A stretch of 64,000 bases of DNA. Origin: Chryseobacterium soli. Its GTDB lineage: Bacteria > Bacteroidota > Bacteroidia > Flavobacteriales > Weeksellaceae. Location: positions 372,001 to 436,000 of the forward strand of contig NZ_JPRH01000003.1 of NCBI RefSeq assembly GCF_000737705.1. Reading direction: 5' to 3'. Positions 52,861 through 61,654 of this stretch are shown here, piece by piece. The notes beneath the pieces are model-generated. The model made no database searches. It had not been told where the DNA came from and saw only the letters and a list, made by a program, of their open reading frames with translations. The position numbers and the translations under genes were made by a program. Within the stretch, counting starts at the first letter, position 1; every line of letters starts with the position of its first letter.

Positions 52861-54363
52861 ATGATGAATAAATTTATTTTCCTTTTTATTTCTATTCTTT
52901 TTTGCAATTTCATAAATGGGCAAGTCTCAACACCTAAATCTATTGATAGTTTGTGGAATTTAGTTAAAAATAAAAATATGTATGATAAAGATGGTAGTAA
53001 AGAAATGCTGAGATTATGTACTGAGATATACTATCAATCTAAAAGTATACATTATGAACGCGGTGAGCTAAGATCTATAGTGAAAATGTCTGAAATCTAT
53101 AGCAACGAGGGAAACTATAAAGAATGTTTTAATAAGATTTCAGAAGGTCTTATTTTGGCTGAAAAGTCGGAAAATTATGTAAATTGGTCGAACTTACTCA
53201 TATTGCAGAGTGGTGTTTATACGGAATTAGGATATTTTGAAAAAGCAAAAAATAATTTCGCAAAATGCTTACTTATTACTGATAAAATATCAACAAATGA
53301 CGAAAAACACTTAGTAAAAGCGAATCTCTTTAGACGTATTGCATACAATATGGATAAAGAAAATGTTTTGCCAAATAAGATTGATTCTGTGCTGCTTTAT
53401 TATCAGAAGGCTTATGTTGAATCAAACAAATTGAGTGATAAATTTCCCGGGAAAAAAGAGTATATCTCAAGAAATGCAAAAAATATCGCGTCTGTATATC
53501 TCATTCAAAATAAAATTGCAGAAGCTGAAAAATATCTAAATGAATTTGAATCGTTGACAAAGAATAATATAAGACATCCTAACTATATTTCTTTTTTCAT
53601 ACTGAAAGGCCAGATTGAAAATAAAAAGAAAGACTATAGCAAAGGGATTGAGTACTTTAATAAATCAATACTGCTTTCTAAAGAACTTAAAATACTGCCA
53701 TCAAAATTAATAGAAAGCTATTCTGGGATAGCAGAGTCTTACGAAGGCATTCATGATTATAAAAATCAAGCTGCCTATCTAGCTAAGGTTAAGAATTTAT
53801 CAGATAGTCTTACGAAGAGTAATACAAAGATAATAGAGAGGGTAGGTTCATCTGTAAACAATAAAGAAGAAGATATAAATTATAATATTTTTTATATTCT
53901 AATAACTGTTGCGGTAATTTTGGGAATATTAATTTTATTACTGGCTCGAAAAAACCGTGGTAAAAAAGAAAATGATGCTCTACATAATGATAAGCAAGAG
54001 GGATTAATTCTTACTGATGTAAAAACTACAATTCTACAAGAAGAAAAAAATAAAAATAAAGAAATTGATTTTAAGTATTTAAGTGATATTATTGAACTGG
54101 CACAAAATAATGATCAATCGTTTCTCATTAAATTTTTAGATTTATTTCCAACATTTAATCAATCCCTATTAAATATAAGTACTCAGCTTACTCCAACAGA
54201 TTTAGAGTACTGTGCTTTAATAAAACTTAATTTTGGTACTAAACAGATTGCTACTTTCAAAAAGACATCACTAAGTTCTGTAGAAAGCAGAAAATATAGA
54301 ATAAGAAAAAAGCTCAATATCAATAATTCTGAAAATATCTATACTTGGATGACTAAAATATAA
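52861..54363 (+). CDS. TPR-repeat membrane regulator with C-terminal LuxR-like HTH
   Basis: 500 aa. Signal peptide (to FINGQ), TPR-like helices (about 40-330), one membrane helix (about 342-361, FYILITVAVILGILILLLA), and a cytoplasmic C-terminal HTH (about 440-500): LTPTDLEYCALIKLNFGTKQIATFKKTSLSSVESRKYRIRKKL. This layout is common in Flavobacteriia for membrane-bound regulators that read a periplasmic signal. It follows the GGGWT protein gene and may control it, but the 500-bp gap leaves that open. Confidence 0.85.
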   Translation: MMNKFIFLFISILFCNFINGQVSTPKSIDSLWNLVKNKNMYDKDGSKEMLRLCTEIYYQSKSIHYERGELRSIVKMSEIYSNEGNYKECFNKISEGLILAEKSENYVNWSNLLILQSGVYTELGYFEKAKNNFAKCLLITDKISTNDEKHLVKANLFRRIAYNMDKENVLPNKIDSVLLYYQKAYVESNKLSDKFPGKKEYISRNAKNIASVYLIQNKIAEAEKYLNEFESLTKNNIRHPNYISFFILKGQIENKKKDYSKGIEYFNKSILLSKELKILPSKLIESYSGIAESYEGIHDYKNQAAYLAKVKNLSDSLTKSNTKIIERVGSSVNNKEEDINYNIFYILITVAVILGILILLLARKNRGKKENDALHNDKQEGLILTDVKTTILQEEKNKNKEIDFKYLSDIIELAQNNDQSFLIKFLDLFPTFNQSLLNISTQLTPTDLEYCALIKLNFGTKQIATFKKTSLSSVESRKYRIRKKLNINNSENIYTWMTKI

Positions 54364-54789
54364 AAATAAGTCATGACCCTTTGTTGAAACATTCTGAAGG
54401 TAAGATATGCCACTCTGTAGATCAAGAGATGTCTTATTTCTCTTGTATTGGAATAGTAAAGTATCCATGAAGAAATTACAGCAGCCGATTTTAAAATGAT
54501 GTTATAGGTTGAAAATTTAGATATGCAGAAAAGCTTTAGTGGTAAAAATGAATTTTCAATGGCAGATCCTTTCACTATTCAGAATAAATAATAAATAAGC
54601 TAAAATCAATTTAGATAAATGGTGTCTTATGATTGATCATCAGTATAAAAGGGCCTGTTTCTCAGCAGGCCCTATAAACACAAAAATGAAAAAAACATTC
54701 AGGCTTAAAAGCCCAAATAATATTACGTTTATTAGGATGTTCATTATGGTTCTTGTGTAGTGATTTTTTTTAATTTCATTATTTTTAAA
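54364..54789. other. Intergenic stretch between convergent genes
   Basis: 426 bp. It holds the hairpin at 54646-54673 and a 24-codon frame (54686-54760, MKKTFRLKSPNN...) that I cannot support. Nothing else is visible. Confidence 0.4.
54646..54673 (-). terminator. Terminator downstream of the two HTH genes
   Basis: 8-bp stem AGGGCCTG / CAGGCCCT with TTTT on the minus-strand 3' side. Confidence 0.6.
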
Positions 54790-55125
54790 CTAAAATAGTT
54801 TTTTCCATTTTGCAACTGTGGTTCTGCTAAGTTTATAATGAGTAGCAAGTTGAGTGTTATTAAGTTTATTTATTTTTTGATACTCTAAAATTTGTTTAAT
54901 ATCGTGTATATTATAACTTCGATGTCTTTGATTGACGATTTCTGCATTTTTATTAATTTGATCAAAGATGAGCTGGTTAAGTTTGATCACTTCCATAGTA
55001 GTAAGCTCATTTTTATTCAATAAAGATTGACAAGCTTTTTTTTTATGTGGATGTTTTTTTATAATATCATTATAAATACGAACATAATCCGGTTGTAATT
55101 TTATTTCTTGTATTTGCTTAACCAT
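54790..55125 (-). CDS. Small helix-turn-helix protein (second of a pair)
   Basis: 111 aa, basic. The C-terminal HTH is YQKINKLNNTQLATHYKLSRTTVAKWKKLF (about 82-111). The N-terminal part is helical and Lys-rich. No catalytic domain. It overlaps the upstream HTH gene by 25 bp, so the two are translationally coupled. The HTH resembles that of IS3-type transposase OrfA and the pair may be a domesticated or truncated form of such; I cannot prove it. Confidence 0.6.
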   Translation of the reverse strand: MVKQIQEIKLQPDYVRIYNDIIKKHPHKKKACQSLLNKNELTTMEVIKLNQLIFDQINKNAEIVNQRHRSYNIHDIKQILEYQKINKLNNTQLATHYKLSRTTVAKWKKLF

Positions 55126-55538
55126 TTGTATAAGGTTGTTTTAGGAATTCTATAATCTTCAATAATTTGTAGTTTTGTTTTCTCACCTTTTTCAATTATA
55201 TCTAAAATGAAATCTATTAATTCTTTAGTATAAATATTTTTGCGAAAAGGAGTTCGGAGAGATTGTTGGATATTTGAAGTATCCTTGTAATTTGTATTTG
55301 CTTGCGGTGCAAATAATATTAAGTGCTGAGTATATATTCTAAATAAATCATATTTCAGTAATTTACTCCACTTTAAAATAACTTCTGAATCTAGGCTTTT
55401 TGCATTATACATATTTTCTATTTCTTCTTCCGTGCACTTTAAGAAATTGCAAATACGGGGTGCTTCTATTCCTGTTTCAGTAATTCTTTTTTTTATTATT
55501 GAACCTATATGAATATGCTTTAAATCAAAAGTTTTCAT
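55101..55538 (-). CDS. Small helix-turn-helix protein (first of a pair)
   Basis: 145 aa. It opens MKTFDLKHIHIGSIIKKRITETGIEAPRICNFLKCTEEEIENMYNAKSLDSEVILKWSKLLKYDLFRIYTQHL, a DNA-binding-like N-domain I recall from Chryseobacterium and Elizabethkingia proteins often labelled transposase. A second HTH is at the end: LQIIEDYRIPKTTLYKWLSKYKK. No DDE residues or nuclease motif. Overlaps the next gene by 25 bp. Confidence 0.62.
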   Translation of the reverse strand: MKTFDLKHIHIGSIIKKRITETGIEAPRICNFLKCTEEEIENMYNAKSLDSEVILKWSKLLKYDLFRIYTQHLILFAPQANTNYKDTSNIQQSLRTPFRKNIYTKELIDFILDIIEKGEKTKLQIIEDYRIPKTTLYKWLSKYKK

Positions 55539-56103
55539 TTCCAGTTTTACTTTTTATATTTATTTATGATTTTGGAATTCAAATTTTATTATAGCAACTT
55601 TCTACGTGATAGATTAGGGCAATTATGAAAGGAATAAGTTGTTTTAAAATGTATGAAATCTATTTTCATTTTACCATAATCACATGTGCTTTTCCAGTTG
55701 ATAAAATTATTATAATAGATTCTATAATGAAGAGATATGCAATTAGCATTTTATGACAAAATATGCTAAATTATTTCAAAACGATATTTTATGTATTCAC
55801 ATGCCATATTTTAACTTTTAATCACAGCTTTCATAGTATCTCTTTAATTGTAATGAAATGTAAATAGAGTATCTCATCAATAAATAATTGGTGAGTTTTT
55901 TTTAGAAATTATTTAATTTTTTAAGAATGGGAAATGGGAGGATGTTGGCGAAAAATAATATTAAAGCCTCTGAAAATCAAATGATTTTAGGGGCTTTAGT
56001 ACCTAGTGTTGGGATCATTAAACACCCATGTAAAAATGGCGGTTCCCCCCCATTGTGGGGAACTAATTTATAGTATAAATTTGCAACTTTAATAAACACA
56101 ATT
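55539..56103. other. Intergenic stretch with orphan hairpins
   Basis: 565 bp without a gene. It contains a terminator-like repeat (55855-55911), a hairpin at 55963-55997 (AAAGCCTCTGAAAATC pairing with GATTTTAGGGGCTTT) and a GC-rich hairpin GTTCCCC-N8-GGGGAAC at 56042-56063. No ORF precedes the terminators, which suggests that a gene once lay here. Confidence 0.5.
55855..55911 (+). repeat. Terminator repeat, left copy
   Basis: GAAATGTAAATA, six bases, then CTCATCAATAAATAATTGGT and GAGTTTTTTTTAGAAATT. The inner part is a hairpin (CTCATCAAT / ATTGGTGAG) with eight T. The right copy is at 58505-58563. Confidence 0.8.
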
Positions 56104-57787
56104 ATGATGAAAAATTTTAAAACGTTAATGCTATTTGCATTAACTCTCTTTATGTTTGGTTGTAGAACTGAACTTACCAATGATGCTGAAACTAATCTTA
56201 CTCAATCGGATTTCAGAAAAATCATTAAGCTAAAAGATGCTTCAGCTTTCAAAAATTATCTTAAAGAGATTAAAAACAATCCTTCACACACTTACAGTAA
56301 AAATGAAGACATTTTCTCTTCATTATCCGATGAAGCTATAGTTACAGTAATTAGCCAACATAATGTTACCTCTTATAGTACAGTAATCAAACATTTAGAT
56401 AGGTCATCAGATGTTTTGGTTTACAGTGTTGATAACGAGAATAAAAGCATTGGATTCACAGCACAATACAAACCTGCCGGACTTAACAAAAAACTATCAT
56501 ATTGACAATTTCACAGGGACAGTTGAGTATACAGCTATTGACGGCAGACCAATGGGGACAAGGGAACTTGTAAATGGAGTGCCTTTAACTCCTAATGCTA
56601 ACGGTCAAAAAATAACAGCAAATAAAGGTGGATGTTCATATGGTATTAAACTTATAGAGGTAAGTTGCAATAAAGATCACCATTCTGTTTCTGAGTATGG
56701 AATATGTAAAGCAGACCAAAAACCTTATTATATTGTAGAAATCACTGAGGTCTGTCCAAGTGGAGGACAGCCACCAAAAGGATTTCCTAACATGGGATTT
56801 TATGACGGCGGAGGTGATGGTGGAGGCACTGGCACATCCAATGAAATGTCTATTCAGGATAGCTTTAATTATATGTTAAGTGAAGGTGGATTTTCTGAAC
56901 TTACAACAGAGGAATATACCTATATCCAAAACAATCAGTATATTGGTGGGCAGTTACTCACATATTTTTATAACAATATGACAACATACAATGAGCAATT
57001 ATTACATTGGAGCATTACCTATTTTAAAAATCAAACAATTTTAAATCCAAATAATGCATGGAATCAGTCTTTACCAACAATAAATTTTGCTCAGCAGTTT
57101 TTTACAAACAATCCTGATACAACTTGGGAAGAATTTTTGTATAATAAACATTCAAATGAACCTAATTCAAGCATTGATATAGAAAATAATGTAGCAGGAA
57201 ATTATGATGAAAATATTTATGCTAATTTTGACTTTGAAAACCAACAAACCCAATGGCCAACAATAAACGCTGTTATTCCTATTTCTGAATTTGTAGGTTG
57301 GGGAGCAACGGGTGTCAGAAGAAATTGTATGGATTATGCAAGAGCACAGATTGCTAAGAAAGGATATAAAGTTTCAAACTACTATGACGTTGATTATCAA
57401 GGTAATAAACAAACTTTTCAAATATATACAGAACAAGGGGGCGTTAATTTAAATGACTTATATAAAGGAGTAAGCTATTTAAAATATGCTTTATCAAATG
57501 GAATTCCTGTTATTGTAGGAATTGATGACAAAACTGGGCACCCTGGGAACTTAGATAATTCTACCGACCATTTTGTTGTAATCGTTGGCATGGGAACAGA
57601 TTCTAAAGGGCGCTATTTTAGATTTTATGATAATGCTTCTGGTGATGCTAGCCAAGGAACACATCCTGAAAATAAATTGTATATAAAATATCCCCAAAGA
57701 ATTTTTACAGGACAAACTCAATGTGTTGGATATAGAGCTGATACGGGATATGATTATATCATGACAATGATTAGAAAAAGTAAATAA
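56104..57787 (+). CDS. Lipoprotein with C39/papain-like domain, one-base frameshift
   Basis: Two overlapping frames (56104-56505 and 56411-57787) are one gene: removing one A from the A6 run at 56488-56493 joins FTAQYKPAGLNK to NYHIDNFTGTVEYTAIDG. The product would be about 560 aa. Order: lipoprotein signal (LFMFGC), a conserved module with VEYTAIDGRPMGTRELVNGV and a six-Cys patch (KGGCSYG...VSCNKD...YGICKAD...EVCPSGG), a Gly-rich linker, then a papain-fold domain (about 400-560) with Cys in RRNCMDYA, His in TDHFVVIVGMG and Asn/Asp in FYDNASGD. Probably a surface cysteine peptidase or toxin. Confidence 0.7.
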
Positions 57788-57789
57788 TT

Positions 57790-58257
57790 ATGAAAAACGG
57801 CTTTTTTGCTTTAGTACTTCTTGCAATAACTAATTGTAATCAAAAATTACAATTAAAAGATGCAACTAATACTCATACTGTTCAGATTGATTATAAAAAT
57901 ATAGATAAGGCTATTTTTTTTAAGAATCATTCAAATATAAATACTACATATTGTATACAAGGTTATGATTTTTATCAATCAAGATATGTGATTCCTTTTG
58001 ATGAAAAAGACAGTAAAATATTAGATTTATATAAGAAAAATAATTTCAAAGAAATAACTACAATTTTCTCATTTAGTAATCTTAAAAAAGATACCATATA
58101 TTCTTTTCCATTAACGGATTCAGAAAATTTTTCAGTGTTCGGAAAAAAATATGAAAATACTAAAGATGGACACATTGATGATATTATCAAGGTTTATTTT
58201 AAAGTTTATGGTAGTAAAGAATCTGGTAAAATTGCTGTTATTGATAGTATAAGATAA
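57790..58257 (+). CDS. Small lipoprotein, possible partner of the C39-like protein
   Basis: 155 aa with a lipobox (LLAITNC, Cys about 16). The rest is mostly beta-like (HTVQIDYKNIDKAIFFKNHSN, TIYSFPLTDSENFSVFGKKYE) and of no family I know. It starts 2 bp after the stop of the C39-like gene, so they are co-translated. A role as an inhibitor or immunity protein is a guess based on that spacing. Confidence 0.75.
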   Translation: MKNGFFALVLLAITNCNQKLQLKDATNTHTVQIDYKNIDKAIFFKNHSNINTTYCIQGYDFYQSRYVIPFDEKDSKILDLYKKNNFKEITTIFSFSNLKKDTIYSFPLTDSENFSVFGKKYENTKDGHIDDIIKVYFKVYGSKESGKIAVIDSIR

Positions 58258-58325
58258 AAACACTTATATTTTAATGGCAATGCAGTTAGTTTTACAGAAA
58301 AATCAGAATAGATAAAAGAAAAGAT

Positions 58326-58451
58326 ATGGAAAAAGTAGAAGTAGGAAAAGGTTTAATAGCTTGGCAAATAGGAATGATAATTCTTGTGGGATTATTGGTT
58401 TTGCTATCTATAAAAATTTATCGTAACTATAAAAAGAAAAGAGAAAATTGA
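58326..58451 (+). CDS. Small single-pass membrane protein
   Basis: 41 aa: MEKVEVGKGLIAWQIGMIIL then VGLLVLLSIKIYRNYKKKREN. One membrane helix with a basic tail, no known family. It lies 68 bp after the small lipoprotein and before the right terminator repeat, so it could be the last gene of the cassette. Too short for usual ORF cut-offs; coding status is plausible, not proven. Confidence 0.55.
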   Translation: MEKVEVGKGLIAWQIGMIILVGLLVLLSIKIYRNYKKKREN

Positions 58452-58504
58452 AATCATTTCAAAATTATAAGAAATACAAATCTCAATAAATAGTGTTACA
58501 TAAA

Positions 58505-58563
58505 GAAATGTAGATATTATTACCTCATCAATAAATAATTGGTGAGGTTTTTTTTAGAAATAA
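58505..58563 (+). repeat. Terminator repeat, right copy
   Basis: GAAATGTAGATA, seven bases, then CTCATCAATAAATAATTGGT and GAGGTTTTTTTTAGAAATAA. It acts as the terminator of the cassette; 2.65 kb from the left copy. Confidence 0.8.
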
Positions 58564-58605
58564 TCAAAAATTTTATAAAAATCGGCAAAATGTCGGCAAA
58601 ATACA

Positions 58606-58652
58606 AAACAAAAAAGACTTAACCGTTTCAAAAACAACGTGTTAAGTCTTTT
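58606..58652 (-). terminator. Terminator of tRNA-Leu
   Basis: 12-bp stem AAAAGACTTAAC / GTTAAGTCTTTT with T run on the minus strand, right after the tRNA. Confidence 0.85.
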
Positions 58653-58658
58653 AAATTG

Positions 58659-58740
58659 TACCCAGTACCAGAATCGAACTGGTACATCTTTCGATACTAG
58701 AGTTTGAGTCTAGCGCGTCTACCAATTCCGCCAACTGGGC
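58659..58740 (-). tRNA. tRNA-Leu (CAA)
   Basis: 82 nt on the minus strand. It starts GCCCAGTTGGCGGAATTGGT, has anticodon loop CTCAAAC (anticodon CAA at 58704-58706), a long class II variable arm (TATCGAAAGATGT), the T loop GTTCGATTC and acceptor ACTGGGT with discriminator A. CCA is not encoded. The first acceptor pair would be G-U. Confidence 0.93.
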
Positions 58741-58807
58741 TTGTTTTAAATTGGTGTGCAAATATAGGAACTTTTTTTATTATTCAAAAGTTTTTGCCTT
58801 AATTTTT

Positions 58808-59575
58808 TTAAAATTCTATCTCCAAACCGTCGTAGGCAAGGTGCATTCCGGCGGGAAGAAGCTTATCTTCAATATCATGCATTCCCAAATGATGACTGAT
58901 ATGAGTGAGAAATAATTTTTTAGGTTTCAGCTCTTCAAACAGCCTGATTACATCCGGAAGGATAAAATGGGCAGGATGCGGATCAAATTTTCTGATGCAG
59001 TTTAAAATAAGCACATCCAGATTCTTAAGTTTTTCCTTTTCGGTTTTAGAAATAAAGCCGGCATCCGTAATGTAGGCCAGGTTTTTAAATTTATATCCAA
59101 AAACGGTAATCTGATAATGAATAACTTCTACAGGAGTAATTTCTGTATCCAAAACAGAAAAAGGTTTATTTTCTATTTCATGCAAGTCGAAAGCCGGAGC
59201 TCCCGGATACCGTACATCAGCAAAAGCATACGGAAAACGGCTTTTTATTTCATGGCCAACTCTTTGGTAACAATAAATCGGCATATTTTTTCCACTTTTA
59301 AAAATAAGCGGGCGCATATCATCAAGACCGATCACGTGATCGTTGTGCTCATGCGTAATTAGGGCTACATCTACCGTATTTTCGTGATGTGCCAGCATCT
59401 GCTGCCTAAAATCAGGGCCGCAGTCGATCAATATTTTTCTGTTTTCTTCAGTTGTAACCATCACAGAAGACCGAAGCCGACTGTCCTTTGGATTTTTCGA
59501 AGTACATACCTCACATGTGCAGCCTATAACGGGTACACCCTGGGAAGTTCCCGTTCCTAAAAATTTCAACTTCAT
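58808..59575 (-). CDS. MBL-fold metallo-hydrolase (PhnP-like)
   Basis: 255 aa. Zinc motif HEHNDH (75-80); MKLKFLGTGTSQGVPVIGCTCEVC at the start is typical of the PhnP-like subgroup, where the Cys residues bind a structural zinc. Further ligands: ILIDCGPDFR, TDAGF and LTHISHH. Relatives are phosphodiesterases on cyclic phosphate sugars, or RNase Z-like. The substrate is uncertain. Confidence 0.9.
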   Translation of the reverse strand: MKLKFLGTGTSQGVPVIGCTCEVCTSKNPKDSRLRSSVMVTTEENRKILIDCGPDFRQQMLAHHENTVDVALITHEHNDHVIGLDDMRPLIFKSGKNMPIYCYQRVGHEIKSRFPYAFADVRYPGAPAFDLHEIENKPFSVLDTEITPVEVIHYQITVFGYKFKNLAYITDAGFISKTEKEKLKNLDVLILNCIRKFDPHPAHFILPDVIRLFEELKPKKLFLTHISHHLGMHDIEDKLLPAGMHLAYDGLEIEF

Positions 59576-59629
59576 TTTCTTTTGAGGTTGGTTTAATTTT
59601 GGTAAATTTACGAAAAATTTAATGTCATA

Positions 59630-61057
59630 ATGTATCAGAAACTAACTCCTAAACAAAAAGCATTAACAATTAATCTAGATCCTACTATTTATGGTACTTT
59701 CGCAGAAATTGGAGCAGGGCAGGAGACTGTTCGACATTTTTTTAGAGCAGGAGGTGCTTCCGGTACAATTGCCAAAGCGATGTCTGCTTACGACAAAGAT
59801 TTTAGTGATGCCATCTACGGAAAAGAGGTAAAAAACAGATATGTTACCCAAAACAGACTCCGCAAAATGCTTCGATACGAAGTGGCATTAATTGAAGAGA
59901 GGATTTCCAGAGAAAACAATCCCAACAGAAAGTTTTTCTCTTATGCCAATACCGTTACCACCATTAATTTCGACAAAACAGTAAAAGGCCACGGCTGGGT
60001 AGGAATCCGTTTTCAGGTAAAAGAAAATGAAGATTATAACGAAATTGTAATTCACGTAAAATTTAAAGAAAATGATGCAACCCTACAGCAGGAAACGCTG
60101 GGATATTTAGGGGTTAATCTTATTTTTGGAGCTTTTACGTATTATGACAATCCAAGACGATTGATCGAATCTTTATATGATGACGTAGCGACCGATAACC
60201 TTGAAATTGATATGATCGATTTCAGCGGACCGGCTTTTGCCTATGTAGACAACAGGCTGATGTCATTGCAGCTGGTTAAAAATAATATGACCGATGCGGT
60301 TATTTTCAATTCTCAGGGGAACAACATGCTCCCGGCTGATATTTTATACAAAAAAAATATTTTTGCTGTAAGGGGAAGTTTCAGACCGGTTACCAAAGTA
60401 AATATTGATATGCTTCAAAACGGTATAGATATGTTTATGAAGGATGCCATCTGTACCCATGAAGAAACGGAGATTTTAATTGAAATCACCATTTCAAACC
60501 TTAGGGCAGACGGGGATATTGATGAAAGGGATTTTCTTGACAGGGTAGATGTTCTCGGTAAGCTGGGATACACCGTTATCGTATCCAACTTCTCAGAATA
60601 TTACCGATTGATTGATTACTTTGCATCCTATACATCTGGAAATATTGGAGTTGCTATGGGCGTGAATAATATGCTCATGGTATTTGATGAGAAATATTAT
60701 ACCAACTTATCTGGAGGAATTTTGGAGGCATTTGGTAAATTCTTCCGTAACGGAATGAGAGTGTATCTGTATCCTTATAAAGATCCGGAAACCCATGAAT
60801 TACTGGATTCTTCAAACCTTAAAGTAGAAGAAAACCTTAAAGAACTGTATAAATATTTCAAACACAACAACCGTATTGTAGATATTACCAGTTATAACCC
60901 GGAGTTTTTGGAAATTTATTCCAGAGAAATATTAAGAAAAATCGCGTGCAATATCAAGGGGTGGGAAAACCAGGTTCCGGATGGTGTCGCAGAAATGATA
61001 AAAGAGCGCGGAATGTTCGGATTTAAAGAAGAACTTTCGTTAAAACAATTTTCTTAA
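59630..61057 (+). CDS. Conserved uncharacterised protein of about 475 aa
   Basis: 475 aa, soluble. It opens MYQKLTPKQKALTINLDPTIYGTFAEIGAGQETVRHFFRAGGASGTIAKAMSAYDKDFSD. This full-length family is widespread in bacteria and has been given conflicting names (TonB-dependent receptor, nicotinate-nucleotide adenylyltransferase) that the sequence does not support: there is no signal peptide or barrel. Function unknown. The gene starts 54 bp from the divergent MBL gene and precedes a GAF-domain gene by 15 bp. Confidence 0.8.
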   Translation: MYQKLTPKQKALTINLDPTIYGTFAEIGAGQETVRHFFRAGGASGTIAKAMSAYDKDFSDAIYGKEVKNRYVTQNRLRKMLRYEVALIEERISRENNPNRKFFSYANTVTTINFDKTVKGHGWVGIRFQVKENEDYNEIVIHVKFKENDATLQQETLGYLGVNLIFGAFTYYDNPRRLIESLYDDVATDNLEIDMIDFSGPAFAYVDNRLMSLQLVKNNMTDAVIFNSQGNNMLPADILYKKNIFAVRGSFRPVTKVNIDMLQNGIDMFMKDAICTHEETEILIEITISNLRADGDIDERDFLDRVDVLGKLGYTVIVSNFSEYYRLIDYFASYTSGNIGVAMGVNNMLMVFDEKYYTNLSGGILEAFGKFFRNGMRVYLYPYKDPETHELLDSSNLKVEENLKELYKYFKHNNRIVDITSYNPEFLEIYSREILRKIACNIKGWENQVPDGVAEMIKERGMFGFKEELSLKQFS

Positions 61058-61072
61058 ATAAAACAATATACA

Positions 61073-61522
61073 ATGTCAGAATTAAAGAAAAGGCTTTCTT
61101 CTATTCTTGAAAGCCCAAAACATAATACAGAAGAAAAACTTGAAAAAGTTTGTCATCTATTGGATCAGGAGATTTCCTATTTCAACTGGACCGGTTTCTA
61201 CTTTAAAAACGGAGATAAGGATGAGTTGATTTTAGGCCCTTATGTAGGAGCTCCTACAGATCATACCATCATTCCTTATGGAAAAGGAATTTGCGGTCAG
61301 GTTGCTGTTTCTAATGAGACGTTTGTGGTTCCTGATGTTAACCAGGAAAGTAATTACCTGAGCTGTTCCATTGATACAAAGGCTGAGATTGTAGTTCCGA
61401 TCTTTAAAGACGGAAAAAACGTTGGTCAGATTGATATCGATTCTCATAAAGTGGATCCATTCACAGACGAAGACAGGGAATTATTAGAATGGCTTTGTAA
61501 AGAGGTTTCTAAGATTATATAA
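61073..61522 (+). CDS. GAF-domain protein, free methionine-(R)-sulfoxide reductase-like
   Basis: 149 aa, one GAF domain. GPYVGAPTDHTIIPYGKGICGQVAVSNETFVVPDV and SNYLSCSIDTKAEIVVPIF are fRMsr features. Of the three redox Cys of E. coli fRMsr, the first (GICG) and third (LSCS) are present; the second seems replaced by Val. The enzyme reduces free Met-R-sulfoxide. It lies in an operon with the 475-aa protein. Confidence 0.85.
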   Translation: MSELKKRLSSILESPKHNTEEKLEKVCHLLDQEISYFNWTGFYFKNGDKDELILGPYVGAPTDHTIIPYGKGICGQVAVSNETFVVPDVNQESNYLSCSIDTKAEIVVPIFKDGKNVGQIDIDSHKVDPFTDEDRELLEWLCKEVSKII

Positions 61523-61535
61523 TTTGAAAATATTG

Positions 61536-61564
61536 ACTCCGATCGAAAGATCGGAGTTTTTTTT
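61536..61564 (+). terminator. Intrinsic terminator of the GAF gene
   Basis: 9-bp stem ACTCCGATC / GATCGGAGT with GAAA loop and eight T. Confidence 0.92.
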
Positions 61565-61594
61565 GAACCACTCCGTCAAATCTGAGATTTGCCA

Positions 61595-61611
61595 CCCCTC
61601 CAGAGGAGGGG
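61595..61611. repeat. Short GC-rich palindrome CCCCTCC-AGA-GGAGGGG
   Basis: A single perfect 7-bp palindrome in an intergenic gap between convergent genes. It resembles the small palindromic REP-like elements spread through flavobacterial genomes; only one copy is in the window. Confidence 0.5.
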
Positions 61612-61654
61612 AATTTTGATCCGACACTTTTTTGTTGGTGACTTACAGATTTTA

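Noticed and set aside
54686-54760. 24-codon frame MKKTFRLKSPNN...
   Set aside because: Too short to judge; no supporting signals.
55990-56040. Sequence like a tRNA 3' end (TACCTAGTGTTGGGATC...)
   Set aside because: Only a vague match to a T arm; the rest of a tRNA cannot be folded, so I do not call a tRNA remnant.
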